Assembly (NCBI RefSeq): GCF_020521235.1
Contig: NZ_BLAY01000066.1
Location: forward strand, 1-48,502
DNA: 48,502 nt
Origin: Microseira wollei NIES-4236
GTDB taxonomy: Bacteria > Cyanobacteriota > Cyanobacteriia > Cyanobacteriales > Aerosakkonemataceae
Reading direction: 5' to 3'
This document shows, piece by piece, positions 1 through 7,814 of the stretch (positions within the stretch are counted from its first letter, which is position 1; each line of letters starts with the position of its first letter). A program made the translations under genes and the position numbers. The notes below the pieces were generated by a model that saw only the letters and a program-made list of their open reading frames with translations, ran no database searches and was not told the origin of the DNA.

Positions 1-201
1 AGAGCAGAAGGCTGGCGTTCACCAACTGGTGTCATGACTCAAAAATCGTAGCTTTCGCTTAGTCTGCACGTTCTGACAGGTTGCAAATTCTAGGAATGCC
101 TAGCTTTGCATAGGTTTTTCAGAACGGCTAACTTTTTGCCCTCACCTAAAATGAGTGCCAAACATCGTAACATATTTTGACAGCAGGTGACATGCTCCTA
201 A

Positions 202-268
202 ACTCACCCTATCGGGCGCGACGTTTCGGGGGGAAGCTTCGCTTCCCCCCGAAAGAAAGCTTGTGAGT
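202..268. repeat. long hairpin, probable insertion-element end remnant
   Basis: A perfect 14-bp stem (224-237 with 241-254) with a 3-base loop, built on a run of G, lies inside an outer stem ACTCAC/GTGAGT (202-207 with 263-268). The nested form resembles the structured right ends of IS200/IS605-type tnpB elements in cyanobacteria, but no transposase is next to it. I see no credible gene in the rest of 1-602. Confidence 0.45.
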
Positions 269-580
269 GTAGGCTTCCAAGCTCGCGATTGGACATTCCT
301 AGTTTCTTCCCTTGCAGGTGTTTCGCCTCTGATCTAGCCAGAAACAGTTACCTATTTATGACCCCGACAGACCGACTGCATAGGCGTTTTCCTTCCCCAG
401 AGTCCCTGGGTACAACCTATCGATTTTTGATGGCAATAGGTGTCTTTGACACCACGCGCAATGCTATTTCTGGTGACCAAGGGCTGCCCCAAAACGGTGG
501 ATGTTATGGCGTATCAGCCTAACTTTCACACACACAAGCCCGGAAACGAATCCTGTGCAACTATTGTTGATCCCATAATC

Positions 581-598
581 GTATTACATTCCGAATAC
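581..598. promoter_or_regulatory. possible operator upstream of the small RHH gene
   Basis: GTATT (581-585) and AATAC (594-598) form an inverted repeat with an 8-base gap, ending 4 bases before the ATG of the RHH gene. RHH proteins often repress their own promoter through such sites. The role is inferred from position only. Confidence 0.25.
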
Positions 599-602
599 AA
601 TT

Positions 603-773
603 ATGGCCAGAACTCTAGTTTTTCCTATCCGACTGACCCCGCAGGAACGAGACAAACTGGAAAGTTACGCTCAACAACAGGGTATTTCGTCTGCAGAAGT
701 GATTCGGGACTATATCAAAAGCCTCCCGAAAAAGCCTGTGGCGGGGACATTGAGTCCTACTCAACCCTGTTGA
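603..773 (+). CDS. small ribbon-helix-helix (CopG/Arc-like) DNA-binding protein
   Basis: This 56-residue protein starts MARTLVFPIRLTPQERDKLE and continues through AQQQGISSAEVIRDYIKSLP. That is the usual RHH layout: an N-terminal beta strand that would pair in a dimer and enter the DNA groove, a first helix (about residues 13-26), a turn, and a second helix (about 31-43). RHH proteins of this size are antitoxins or autorepressors. No toxin gene follows; a strong RNA hairpin begins two bases after the stop. An imperfect inverted repeat lies just upstream. The gene is short, but the fold signature and the clean ATG support it. Its target is unknown. Confidence 0.7.
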   Translation: MARTLVFPIRLTPQERDKLESYAQQQGISSAEVIRDYIKSLPKKPVAGTLSPTQPC

Positions 774-774
774 G

Positions 775-821
775 GGGTCCATGTATCCACACGCTGACAC
801 TGGGTGTTCAGCGTGGGACCC
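775..821 (+). other. two-part RNA hairpin after the RHH gene
   Basis: GGGTCC (775-780) pairs with GGACCC (816-821), and inside it ACGCTGA (791-797) pairs with TCAGCGT (808-814). No T-run follows, so it is a stable 3' structure rather than a classical terminator. Confidence 0.4.
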
Positions 822-923
822 AGAGCAAGTCAAACTCACCAATAGTTAAAAATGCCGAGTCGCGTTTGGGTGTCGATTTAAAAATACCGTGCTACCACGC
901 TCCCGTTCTCATACAGTGTCAAT

Positions 924-960
924 AGCAGTCGGCGATCGCACTAGGCGATCGCCGACTGCT
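924..960. terminator. HIP1-containing perfect hairpin before the FAH gene
   Basis: A 16-bp perfect stem (924-939 with 945-960) has a 5-base loop, and each arm carries the HIP1 octamer GCGATCGC. It sits 44 bases before the FAH-family ATG. It could stop leftover transcription from upstream or be a leader structure; there is no long T-run directly after it. Confidence 0.4.
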
Positions 961-1004
961 AATAGTCTGTTTTTCCCTGTCCTTTTTCCCTTTCCCTCTA
1001 ATTT

Positions 1005-1796
1005 ATGGCTAAACGCTACGTCCGAGTTCAGACTGCAAAGGGTGAGACTTATTACGGCTTATTACAACTGAGTCGCAGTGTGATCGTCCTGGATGCGCCC
1101 CCTTGGTTGCAAGGTCAACCTACCAATGTGGAGTTAGAACCAGACAGTTACAAGCTACTGGCTCCTTGCGCGCCGTCCAAAATTGTAGCGGTGGGTAAAA
1201 ATTATGCTGCTCACGCCAACGAAATGGGAACCGATGTGCCAAAAGAGCCGCTATTATTTTTGAAGCCACCAACAACGGTAATTCCCACTGCTACCGATAT
1301 TTGGTATCCTCCCCAGTCTCAGCGCGTTGATTACGAAGGGGAACTGGCGCTAGTGATTGGCGATCGCACCTTCGATTGTACGCCCCAACAAGCGGGAGCG
1401 AAAATTTGGGGTTACACCATCGCCAACGACGTGACGGCGAGAGATTTACAAAGACAGGATAGTCAGTGGACGCGAGCTAAAGGATTCGATACCTTCTGTC
1501 CGTTAGGCCCTTGGATCGTGCGAGAATTGAGTCCAGGAGCCAGATTGCAAACGTTTTTGAATGATAATCCAGAGCCAGTACAATCGGCGTCCATCGAGCA
1601 GATGGTATTTTCGCCTGAGCAACTGGTGTCCTATATTAGTCAAGTAATGACCTTGCTGCCTGGGGATGTGGTTTTGACAGGCACCCCAGCGGGGATAGGG
1701 GCGATGCAGGTGGGCGATCGCGTGCGAGTTGAAATTGAGGGCATTGGATTTCTGGATAATACCGTTGTCGCAAGACCCTCAACCGCACCCTCTTAG
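1005..1796 (+). CDS. fumarylacetoacetate hydrolase (FAH) family protein
   Basis: A 263-residue cytosolic enzyme of the FAH superfamily, which hydrolyses or decarboxylates beta-dicarbonyl acids with a bound Mg/Mn ion. The core begins near residue 58 (KIVAVGKNYAAHANEMG). The motif YEGELALVIG carries the paired metal-binding glutamates, and NDVTARDLQ gives the usual aspartate and arginine. The end shows LLPGDVVLTGTPAGIG, a family signature. The first 50 residues match the small N-terminal domain of cyanobacterial homologs. The true substrate cannot be read from sequence; acylpyruvate hydrolase or oxaloacetate decarboxylase are options. It converges on the Tic20-like gene, with 8 bases between the stop codons. 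Confidence 0.9.
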   Translation: MAKRYVRVQTAKGETYYGLLQLSRSVIVLDAPPWLQGQPTNVELEPDSYKLLAPCAPSKIVAVGKNYAAHANEMGTDVPKEPLLFLKPPTTVIPTATDIWYPPQSQRVDYEGELALVIGDRTFDCTPQQAGAKIWGYTIANDVTARDLQRQDSQWTRAKGFDTFCPLGPWIVRELSPGARLQTFLNDNPEPVQSASIEQMVFSPEQLVSYISQVMTLLPGDVVLTGTPAGIGAMQVGDRVRVEIEGIGFLDNTVVARPSTAPS

Positions 1797-1804
1797 TGCT
1801 GTTT

Positions 1805-2296
1805 CTATCGCACTTGCATGTGGACGGCGTCACTAATCGTGGGAATTTCTGCATAACGTCCCAGCAGCGACTGCGCTACCGAGTAAATTACTGCTGCCAA
1901 GACGCCCAAAAATATAACGTTGAAAATCGTTTCAATGATAAAGGTAATTTGAATACCTTTCGCCAAAATTGGCACGATCAGACGGCATAAGACCAAAACA
2001 ATGTCTATCAGGATAGCCTGCATCGTATTGAAGCGAATAAAGTGGGCGATCCTTTCGTTTCTAACCACCAGAAGGTATAAAGCAAAGAAAATAATTAACC
2101 CACCCAATCCAAAAAAAGAGCTATCGAGAATACCATAAATTATCAACACAGGTTGCAGGGGCAGAAAAAGCACCCTCAAAACAGGAAACTGTCCAAATAA
2201 AAACCCTCCAAAGCCTAGCCCATCAATCAAAGGTAGCAAATAAGGAAGGCTGGCAAAAATGCGATCTCTAACCGTCGTCGTTCCCCGCCAAGTCAT
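1805..2296 (-). CDS. Tic20-like integral membrane protein
   Basis: From MTWRGTTTVRDRIFASLPYL this is a 163-residue protein with four hydrophobic segments and the family signature VVRNERIAHFIRFNTMQAIL. Cyanobacterial Tic20-family proteins are relatives of the channel component of the chloroplast inner-envelope import apparatus; their role in cyanobacteria is not settled. I chose the ATG at 2296 because AAGGAG lies 9 bases upstream and homologs start MTWRG. An upstream in-frame ATG at 2320 (MARKEKKS) also has a purine-rich site and cannot be excluded. The protein ends in a polar tail after a long hydrophobic helix. Confidence 0.85.
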   Translation of the reverse strand: MTWRGTTTVRDRIFASLPYLLPLIDGLGFGGFLFGQFPVLRVLFLPLQPVLIIYGILDSSFFGLGGLIIFFALYLLVVRNERIAHFIRFNTMQAILIDIVLVLCRLIVPILAKGIQITFIIETIFNVIFLGVLAAVIYSVAQSLLGRYAEIPTISDAVHMQVR

Positions 2297-2436
2297 CGAT
2301 TTTTTCTCCTTTCGCGCCATCAGAATCGTTCCTCTTAAACCCAGGATAGCGCAGCCACGCCGCACTAGACCGAACCCAGGCGCTAGGGGCGTCTTTGGCT
2401 GTCATGCCTGGATATTACTTAAGTTCGCTGGCGCTA

Positions 2437-2634
2437 CTACTTGATATTGGCGATGCGGAAACCCATTTGACATTCGTACTGGTCTGGTTGATTTTCCCCC
2501 AGTTTGCCAACGGCGTGACCGCAACGCAGTTGACCGCCTCGCCAGCGGGGTTGACCGCTGTGGTCAGCTAGCAAGCAAGTTTGACAAACAACTTGGGGAG
2601 GAAGGACTTGCTCTTCCATTAAGATGACTAACAT
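2437..2634 (-). CDS. small conserved cyanobacterial protein with Cys/His pattern
   Basis: This 65-residue protein reads MLVILMEEQVLPPQVVCQTC, then WRGGQLRCGH and YECQMGFRIA. A CxxC pair (residues 17 and 20) and a later CxH (38 and 40) suggest a small metal-binding knuckle. I remember near-identical short proteins in other cyanobacteria but know no function. The ATG at 2634 is preferred because GGAGG sits 9 bases upstream; upstream in-frame ATGs lack such a site. It is transcribed away from the tnpB element. Confidence 0.65.
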   Translation of the reverse strand: MLVILMEEQVLPPQVVCQTCLLADHSGQPRWRGGQLRCGHAVGKLGENQPDQYECQMGFRIANIK

Positions 2635-3095
2635 AGTTTGACACCTCCAGTACATCCGGTGATGCATCTGAGTTAATTTTAAGTTAACAATCGGGGAAAA
2701 TGGTATAAATACACACATAGCTTAACTTAAGCTCCTCCTACACGCCAAACCACGCGAACGCTAGTGCTTGCGGTCGGCATATGGCAAATCCGATGCCCAA
2801 GTTGTTAAAAAGAGGCTGAACTTCTTTGAGGAGGACGCGGGGACTCGGGGACACGGGGACGCGGGGACACCCCATGGTAGGCGCCAGGGGATTCCAACTC
2901 CGAACAATTTTCTTCTTCTCGCGCGTTTAAATTCGGGAGGCTCAAGACCTGGAGCTTCTCACTTGAGAATGGTCGCAAAGAGCGTCTCCCCAACTCCTTT
3001 GTCTGGTGCGTCTTCTTGGTCAGAGATTGGAAAAACGGCGCTATCATGAGGAACGCGATCGCACGACCGTTACTTAAAATCGTTACCAAAAACAA
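2635..3095. other. gene-poor stretch with a G-rich minisatellite
   Basis: No convincing gene is seen. Positions 2831-2871 repeat GGGGAC(A/G)CG units about four times. An open frame on the minus strand (2805-3095) reads through this low-complexity DNA and has no recognisable fold. Around 2754-2785 there is an inverted copy of the small GATATGCCGACCGC repeat core. Confidence 0.5.
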
Positions 3096-3239
3096 GGTTG
3101 AAAGCCCCTCGCCAGTAGGTGCGGGGATGAAAACCAGAGGTTGGATAGATCCAACCAGTCAATATTAAAAGGTTAAAATTCGCTAAAAAAAAGTTTTGAT
3201 TACCAACAAATAGTATAATTTAGTTTGTTAAAGGAGGTG

Positions 3240-4554
3240 ATGAGTTTGTACGGTTGTCAACAGGAGCTAATACCGAAAAGCCGAGATTTAACATTTATTC
3301 TGGAGTACCTGTGCAGCGAAATCAATGACTTAATAAACTGCGGTACATACTATGCCAGCCAAATATATTTCAAAACCGGAAGAATCCTGTCCGGCAAGTC
3401 AGGAAGCGCTGTATTGTGCAAGCAAGATGAAAACAAACATCCATTACGGTGCAGTATATTATCAAGTCGGGCAGCAGGCACTCAACGGTATAGCCGAATC
3501 TTTTAAATCGTTTCAGGAATTAATTAATTCCCACAAAAAAGGTGAAATCGAAAACAGACCTCGCCCACCCAGGTACCGCAAATCCAAAGGCATGGCAGTC
3601 GCTACTTATCCAAAGCAAGCTTTGAAGTTGGTGGGTAAGCAAGTACGCGATCCTCTGGGACAGCTTTGTAAAACTTGGTTTGGGCTAGAAGCCTTCTGGT
3701 TAACCATGGCATCCAACCAGCGGTTTGAAGATATCAAAGAAGTCCGCATATTGCCCCGCAATCGATGCTTTTACGCCGAGTGGGTCTACATTCAAAAAAC
3801 CGCATCGGTTGAACTAGATCGATCGCGATCGCTGGGTATTGATAGCGGATTGGTGAACTGGTTGACATGGGTCAGTAATATCAATACCTCTTTCATTATT
3901 GATGGTCGGCACATCAAATCATTAAATCAGTGGGACAACAAATCAGTTGCCAAAATTAAAGAAGGTAAGCCTCAAGGATTTTGGTCTAAGCGACTTGCCT
4001 ATCTGACAGAGAAACGCAATCGGCAGATGGGTGACGCCGCTAACAAAGCGGCAAGGATTGTTATAAACCATTGCCGAGAAAATAAGAATGGGCGCAGTGT
4101 TTTTGGATGGAATCAAGGCATTAAGCCAGAGATAAACATTGGCAAGCGCAATAACCAATCTTTTGTGCGACCTAGGGATAAACTAAAAAGCAGTATGCAA
4201 GAATTGTGCGAACAATACGGCATACAGTTTATTGAAACGGAGGAAGCAAACACATCGGCAGCATCGTTTTTAGACGGCGATACAGTTGCCAAATACGGTG
4301 AGAAACCCGAAACATGGAAGTCGGAGGGCAAGCGAGTGAAGCGCGGTTGTAACGGAGCTGCGAATAACTTTTATATTAATGCGGATGCCAACGGGGCATC
4401 AAACATGCTCCGAAAAGTAGCCGGAATACTTGGACTCGATCTAAGTAAACTGAGTAGGGGGACATTGACCTCCCCACCCAGGATTTTCCTGTGGAAATTG
4501 GCAAGCACAAAGCGGAGCAACGTGCATTTATGCCGGGGCTTCGCCTCCTTGTAG
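3240..4554 (+). pseudogene. tnpB: tnpB (RNA-guided nuclease), frameshifted
   Basis: The N-terminal part (MSLYGCQQELIPKSRDLTF to YYASQIYFKTGRILSG) is in one frame. The body (from about MKTNIHYGAVYYQVGQQ) continues in another, so a frameshift lies near 3395-3430. The body has the RuvC-I aspartate (LGIDSGLVNWL), a middle block (GWNQGIKPEINIGKRNNQSF), TEEANTSAASFLD, and the RuvC-III aspartate (INADANGASNML). In this TnpB branch the usual IEDL glutamate motif is absent and E of KPEINIG may substitute; that is an inference. AAGGAGG lies only 2 bases before the ATG, so a start at TTG 3246 is possible. Single-copy and frameshifted, it is probably inactive. Confidence 0.8.
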
Positions 4555-4585
4555 AATCCCCCTCTAAGAGGGGGGAGGGTCAACA
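4440..4585 (+). ncRNA. probable omega (right-end) RNA of the frameshifted tnpB
   Basis: TnpB guides are transcribed from the 3' end of the element and overlap the tnpB C-terminal codons. Here the last 115 bases of the frame plus the hairpin at 4556-4576 fit that position, and the guide would be read from sequence beyond about 4585. The extent is inferred from known systems, not seen directly. Confidence 0.35.
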
Positions 4586-4627
4586 GATATTCTCAGGACC
4601 CATTGTCAGCACCCCGCTCTAAAGAGA

Positions 4628-4747
4628 CGGGGCAAAATCGCCTCAAATCTTTAGGTAGCTGACGGGCCCGAGTCCCGGCAACGGGGAAACGAAGTTATCG
4701 GTAAGCGTTTAGGTTCCTACCTGCAAATGCTTCCGCCAGGCAAGTAG
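4628..4747 (+). pseudogene. tnpB: C-terminal remnant of a second, different tnpB
   Basis: Frame 4628 reads RGKIASNL, then a TAG (4652-4654) where homologs have Arg, then VADGPESRQRGNEV and IGKRLGSYLQMLPPGK before a stop. I recognise this as the usual C-terminus of a large cyanobacterial TnpB family. Everything upstream is gone; the frameshifted tnpB element lies directly before it. The family call rests on memory of the tail sequence. Confidence 0.6.
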
Positions 4748-4985
4748 CTCTAGAACTCGATTGTTAAACAGTATTACGAGGGGTAAAGCAGTGCGACCGA
4801 GATAGTACCGACTGATAACCATGGCCTTGGCTAAATTTCGCCCCAAATGGGTGAAAGGGGACAACCATATCCCCAGGGAGGGGCAACGATACCCCTCCAC
4901 CCCGAAAGGGGACGGCAATTAAAATTGCTCGCTTTTGTATTTCATCCCCCACTTAAAAGATGGGGACTTCCATACTCCCGGAGAT
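4748..4985 (+). mobile_element. right end of the second tnpB element, abutting glyA
   Basis: After the remnant stop codon the sequence keeps the structured tail typical of these elements: a GGGGACAACCATATCCCC stem, GGGGCAACGATACCCC, and a last hairpin CCCCCAC/GATGGGG (about 4954-4974) ending ACTTCCATACTCCC. The glyA start follows within about 10 bases, so the element end forms the immediate glyA leader. Confidence 0.55.
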
Positions 4986-4990
4986 TGAAG

Positions 4991-6274
4991 GTGACTCACA
5001 CTAACTTAGACTTCTTAGCCGAAACCGATCCAATCGTTGCAGATTTGATTGCTCAAGAGCTTGGGCGACAACGGGACCATTTAGAATTAATTGCTAGCGA
5101 AAACTTTACCTCAGCAGCTGTTCTAGCCGCCCAAGGATCGGTTTTAACCAACAAATACGCCGAAGGATTGCCTGGAAAGCGCTACTATGGCGGCTGCGAA
5201 TATATCGATAAAATCGAGCAAATCGCCATCGACCGAGTTAAGCAACTGTTTGGCGCTGCTTGGGCGAATGTCCAACCCCACTCCGGCGCTCAAGCCAATT
5301 TTGCCGTATTCCTGTCCCTGCTCAAACCAGGGGATACGATTATGGGGATGGATTTGTCCCACGGCGGACACTTAACCCACGGTTCCCCGGTGAATGTATC
5401 GGGGAAATGGTTTCAAGTTCAGCACTACGGCGTCAGTCAAGCAACCGAGCAATTAGATTATGACCAAGTGCGGGAACAGGCGCTGCAACATCGTCCCAAA
5501 TTAATTATTTGCGGCTATTCGGCTTATCCCCGCATCATCGACTTTGAAAAGTTTAGAGCGATCGCCGACGAAATTGGCGCTTACCTGTTAGCTGACATCG
5601 CCCACATCGCCGGGTTAGTCGCCACCGGACATCACCCCAATCCCCTACCCCACTGTCACGTCGTCACCACCACCACCCACAAAACCTTGCGCGGCCCCAG
5701 AGGTGGTTTAATTATGACCAACGACGTCGAATTGGGCAAACAACTCGATAAAGCCGTTTTCCCCGGTACTCAAGGCGGACCATTGGAACATGTCATCGCC
5801 GCTAAAGCAGTGGCGTTTGGCGAAGCCCTCAAACCCGAATATAAAACCTATTCCGCGCAAGTAATCGAAAATGCCAAAGCAATGGCAGCCCAACTGCAAG
5901 CACGGGGATTCAAGATTGTATCCGGCGGCACTGACAATCACTTGATGCTAGTAGATTTACGTAGCATACGCATGACCGGAAAGCTTGCAGACAAACTGGT
6001 CAGCGGCGTGAACATTACGGCGAATAAAAATACAGTGCCATTTGATACCGAATCGCCGTTTGTGACGTCGGGTTTGCGCTTGGGTTCGCCAGCGATGACC
6101 ACGCGGGGGATGGGAACGGCAGAATTTACCGAAATTGCCAACATTATTGCAGACCGATTGTTGCATCCGGAAGATGAAACAGTAGCGAGTGACTGTCGGG
6201 GTCGGGTAGCGTCGTTGTGTTCGCGCTTCCCGTTATATCCGCATCTGACAATACCCGTTCCTGCTTTAGCTTAA
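4991..6274 (+). CDS. glyA: serine hydroxymethyltransferase
   Basis: A 427-residue PLP enzyme that interconverts serine and glycine with transfer of a one-carbon unit to tetrahydrofolate; in cyanobacteria it feeds C1 metabolism and takes part in photorespiratory glycine recovery. Visible motifs are the N-terminal [12 protein letters not shown], the glycine-rich [11 protein letters not shown], the aspartate pair of [11 protein letters not shown], and the PLP lysine at about residue 231 in [16 protein letters not shown]. The start is the GTG at 4991: GGAG lies 7 bases upstream and homologs begin near [11 protein letters not shown]. An open frame continues upstream into the insertion-element tail but is not coding. 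That element has replaced the native upstream region, so expression may be altered. Confidence 0.95.
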   Translation: MTHTNLDFLAETDPIVADLIAQELGRQRDHLELIASENFTSAAVLAAQGSVLTNKYAEGLPGKRYYGGCEYIDKIEQIAIDRVKQLFGAAWANVQPHSGAQANFAVFLSLLKPGDTIMGMDLSHGGHLTHGSPVNVSGKWFQVQHYGVSQATEQLDYDQVREQALQHRPKLIICGYSAYPRIIDFEKFRAIADEIGAYLLADIAHIAGLVATGHHPNPLPHCHVVTTTTHKTLRGPRGGLIMTNDVELGKQLDKAVFPGTQGGPLEHVIAAKAVAFGEALKPEYKTYSAQVIENAKAMAAQLQARGFKIVSGGTDNHLMLVDLRSIRMTGKLADKLVSGVNITANKNTVPFDTESPFVTSGLRLGSPAMTTRGMGTAEFTEIANIIADRLLHPEDETVASDCRGRVASLCSRFPLYPHLTIPVPALA

Positions 6275-6281
6275 ATTGCCC

Positions 6282-6315
6282 AGAAACCCGGTTTCGCAGA
6301 AGTTACCGGGTTTCT
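6282..6315 (+). terminator. hairpin terminator after glyA
   Basis: AGAAACCCGG (6282-6291) pairs with CCGGGTTTCT (6306-6315), 8 bases after the glyA stop. The same AGAAACCCGGTTTC core occurs within the small element at 41381-41483, so this terminator is probably a dispersed repeat put to use. Confidence 0.6.
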
Positions 6316-6323
6316 CTTGCAGT

Positions 6324-6360
6324 GCGAAGTCTCCTATCTATCAGAATTAACTGATGGGTG
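6324..6360. repeat. GCGAAGTCTCC hairpin repeat, copy 1 (partial)
   Basis: First of three copies (also 7438-7478 and 8163-8212) of a 50-bp hairpin repeat. This one keeps the left arm and loop (GCGAAGTCTCC, then CTGATGGGTG) but has lost the right arm. Together the copies bracket the two halves of TA island A. Confidence 0.7.
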
Positions 6361-6452
6361 AAAAGAGAGTACCTCGCAACTCGATCAGATGAGCGATACA
6401 ATTTACTTAACTTCCTAAGCTGTTGCAACAAGAGAGGTAATAGCCTAATTCC

Positions 6453-6680
6453 ATGAATACTCTCGACCAAGTGCTAGAAACCGCTTTACAACTGCCCTAT
6501 GAACAGCAGGAAATGCTGATCAAAATTCTGCAAAATCGCCACCACGAAAGCCGCCGAAAAGAAATCGCTGCGGATGCACTAAGAACCTTGGCGGATTTCC
6601 GTGCAGGTAAATTTCAACCCCAGTCAGCCCAAGATGTGGTTGCAGCATTGCGCCAGTCTTTGCACGATCCAGAAGCATGA
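6453..6680 (+). CDS. antitoxin of a RelE-like toxin
   Basis: A 75-residue protein (MNTLDQVLETALQLPYEQQE, ending in a region with ALRQSLHDPEA). It is mostly helical and acidic at the front, like the small cyanobacterial antitoxins that precede RelE/YafQ-type toxins. Its stop overlaps the toxin start by four bases (ATGA, 6677-6680), a normal antitoxin-first TA layout with translational coupling. It appears intact although its toxin is broken. A DNA-binding role in autorepression is expected for the family but no RHH or HTH is obvious. Confidence 0.75.
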   Translation: MNTLDQVLETALQLPYEQQEMLIKILQNRHHESRRKEIAADALRTLADFRAGKFQPQSAQDVVAALRQSLHDPEA

Positions 6681-6961
6681 GAGCTTTGGTTTTAACCCCC
6701 AAGTTCAAACGAGCATTCCGCAAGTTTGTAAAGCGAAACGTTGACATCCAGCAACGTATTGAAGACACTCTTCAACAAATGGAAGCAGACGTATTTGCCC
6801 CAAACCTGGGTACGCACAAACTGAGCGGCAACCTCGAAGGTCTTCAGTCCTGCTCTTGCGGCTAGGATTGTCGTATAGTCTTTTCCATTGAACAAGATTC
6901 GCAAACTAAAACTGAAGTCATTGTTCTGCTCGACATCGGAACGCATGATGAAGTTTATTAA
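6677..6961 (+). pseudogene. RelE/YafQ-like mRNA interferase with in-frame amber codon
   Basis: The first 62 residues read as a RelE/YafQ-family ribosome-dependent mRNA endonuclease (MRALVLTPKFKRAFRKFVKR ... GTHKLSGNLEG). A TAG at 6863-6865 then stops the frame. Directly after it, in the same frame, the rest of the fold continues: DCRIVFSIEQDSQTKTEVIV, LLDIGTHDEVY, then TAA. Homologs have Tyr at the TAG position (SCSCGYDCRIVF), so one base change accounts for it. The lost part carries the final beta strands and the C-terminal catalytic histidine/tyrosine region, so the toxin should be inactive unless the amber is read through. Confidence 0.85.
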
Positions 6962-6987
6962 CTGCGTCGGTAGTTGCGGCGGCATAA

Positions 6988-7134
6988 CAACCCTGGATTG
7001 GTATCGGGTTTCTCGGTAACGGTGTAGCGGTAGCGATCTGGACAGAAAGAGCAGAGAAGGTGATTCGGATTATTTCAGCACGACGGGCGAATCGCTATGA
7101 ACGGCAACGACTCGAAGAATACCTCTCGTACTGA
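6988..7134 (+). pseudogene. brnT: BrnT toxin, N-terminally truncated
   Basis: Frame 6988 reads QPWIGIGFLGNGVAVAIWTE, then RAEKVIRIISARRANRYERQ and RLEEYLSY. This is the C-terminal half of BrnT (DUF497), a RelE-fold ribonuclease of about 90 residues. The N-terminal half is missing; a TAA at 6985 precedes the remnant and the DNA before that is the end of the RelE-like gene. The fragment overlaps the brnA start (7097), as in normal brnTA operons. It is too short to be active. Confidence 0.8.
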
Positions 7135-7375
7135 TTGGGCAGCATTCGAGTCGATCGCAGATGACGAGATTGATTACTCGGACATTCCACCATTGACGGA
7201 TGAATTTTTCGAGCAGGCAACGCTGAGAATTCCAGCAGCACAAGCTCGAAATATGCTCCAGCTTGACGCCGAAGTGATGGCGTGGTTCCGTTCCCAAGGC
7301 GGAAACGATAAGGAGTTGATTCACTCAGTGTTGCGCCGTCATATAGAAAGTAGCACCGGCAAGCAACCTGTCTAA
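7097..7375 (+). CDS. brnA: BrnA antitoxin
   Basis: A 92-residue antitoxin that neutralises BrnT and represses the brnTA promoter. The signature is PPLTDEFFEQATLRIPAAQA followed by DAEVMAWFRSQG and a C-terminal RHH-like dimerisation segment ending HSVLRRHIESSTG. The N-terminus is acidic, as is usual. It is intact while its upstream brnT partner is a 5'-truncated remnant, so it is now an orphan. It starts inside the brnT remnant in another frame, keeping the ancestral overlap. Confidence 0.9.
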   Translation: MNGNDSKNTSRTDWAAFESIADDEIDYSDIPPLTDEFFEQATLRIPAAQARNMLQLDAEVMAWFRSQGGNDKELIHSVLRRHIESSTGKQPV

Positions 7376-7437
7376 TAGCTTGCTGCACTCAATGGTAGGC
7401 TCAATCGCCACGCAGAATTGAGTTGGCGTCGTGGAGT

Positions 7438-7478
7438 GCGAGTCTGTCAGAAGTTGCTGATGGGTGGGAGACTTCGCT
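7438..7478. repeat. GCGAAGTCTCC hairpin repeat, copy 2 (partial)
   Basis: This copy keeps the loop (CTGTCAGAAGTTGCTGATGG) and the intact right arm GGAGACTTCGCT; the left arm has shrunk to GCGAGTCT. It lies between brnA and the DUF433 gene. Confidence 0.7.
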
Positions 7479-7536
7479 TTTCAATAGGTAATACAAAGCT
7501 AAAATATATGCGGAGTGTCCGTTTGGAGCAATTTTT

Positions 7537-7812
7537 ATGGTTCAATCAACAGAACATTGTCACATTGTCAGAAATGATGAAATTCTTAGTGGTGAACCTA
7601 TTATCAAGGGGACAAGAACACCAGTTCGGGCAATTGTAGAAATGTGGCGGATCGGGGTTACACCAGAAGAAATTCCTCATCGTTTGCCGCACCTTACTTT
7701 ATCACAAGTATTCGACGCATTAAGTTACTACTTGGATCATCAGGCAGAAATTAATGAGTACATTGAACGTAACCGCATTCCCGATGAGCTAATCGATCCA
7801 AGGGTTCGGTAA
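7537..7812 (+). CDS. DUF433 antitoxin
   Basis: A 91-residue DUF433 protein (VRNDEILSGEPIIKGTRTPV, then IVEMWRIGVTPEEIPHRLPH). DUF433 proteins carry a winged-helix-like fold and commonly pair with PIN-like DUF5615 toxins; that pairing is seen here, the partner starting 2 bases after the stop. Conserved G-x-P-x-I-x-G-T-R is present. The C-terminus (INEYIERNRIPDELIDPR) is the tail that contacts the toxin in this family by inference. The frame is intact. Confidence 0.85.
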   Translation: MVQSTEHCHIVRNDEILSGEPIIKGTRTPVRAIVEMWRIGVTPEEIPHRLPHLTLSQVFDALSYYLDHQAEINEYIERNRIPDELIDPRVR

Positions 7813-7814
7813 TC

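Larger units (their letters stand above)
3098..4590 (+). mobile_element. IS200/IS605-type element carrying tnpB only
   Basis: The left side has two small hairpins (around 3109-3131 and 3142-3159) upstream of tnpB, and the right side ends in the structured segment at 4556-4582, where CCCCC/GGGGG arms are followed by TCAAC. No tnpA is present, so any movement would need a transposase in trans. The exact ends are not proven, because these elements make no target duplication. Confidence 0.6.

Noticed and set aside
440-925. 161-codon open frame
   Set aside because: It overlaps the RHH gene in another frame, crosses two RNA hairpins and has no recognisable fold.
2805-3095. 96-codon open frame on the minus strand
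   Set aside because: Half of it reads through the GGGGACACGG minisatellite; no domain or start signal.
3104-3160. CRISPR-repeat-like segment (GTTGAAAGCCCCTCGCC ... GGGGATGAAAAC)
   Set aside because: It is single-copy with no spacers or cas genes, and lies in the leader of a tnpB element where such hairpins are expected.
4847-4990. Upstream in-frame extension of glyA
   Set aside because: It is the structured tail of an insertion element; homologs and the GGAG site fit GTG 4991.
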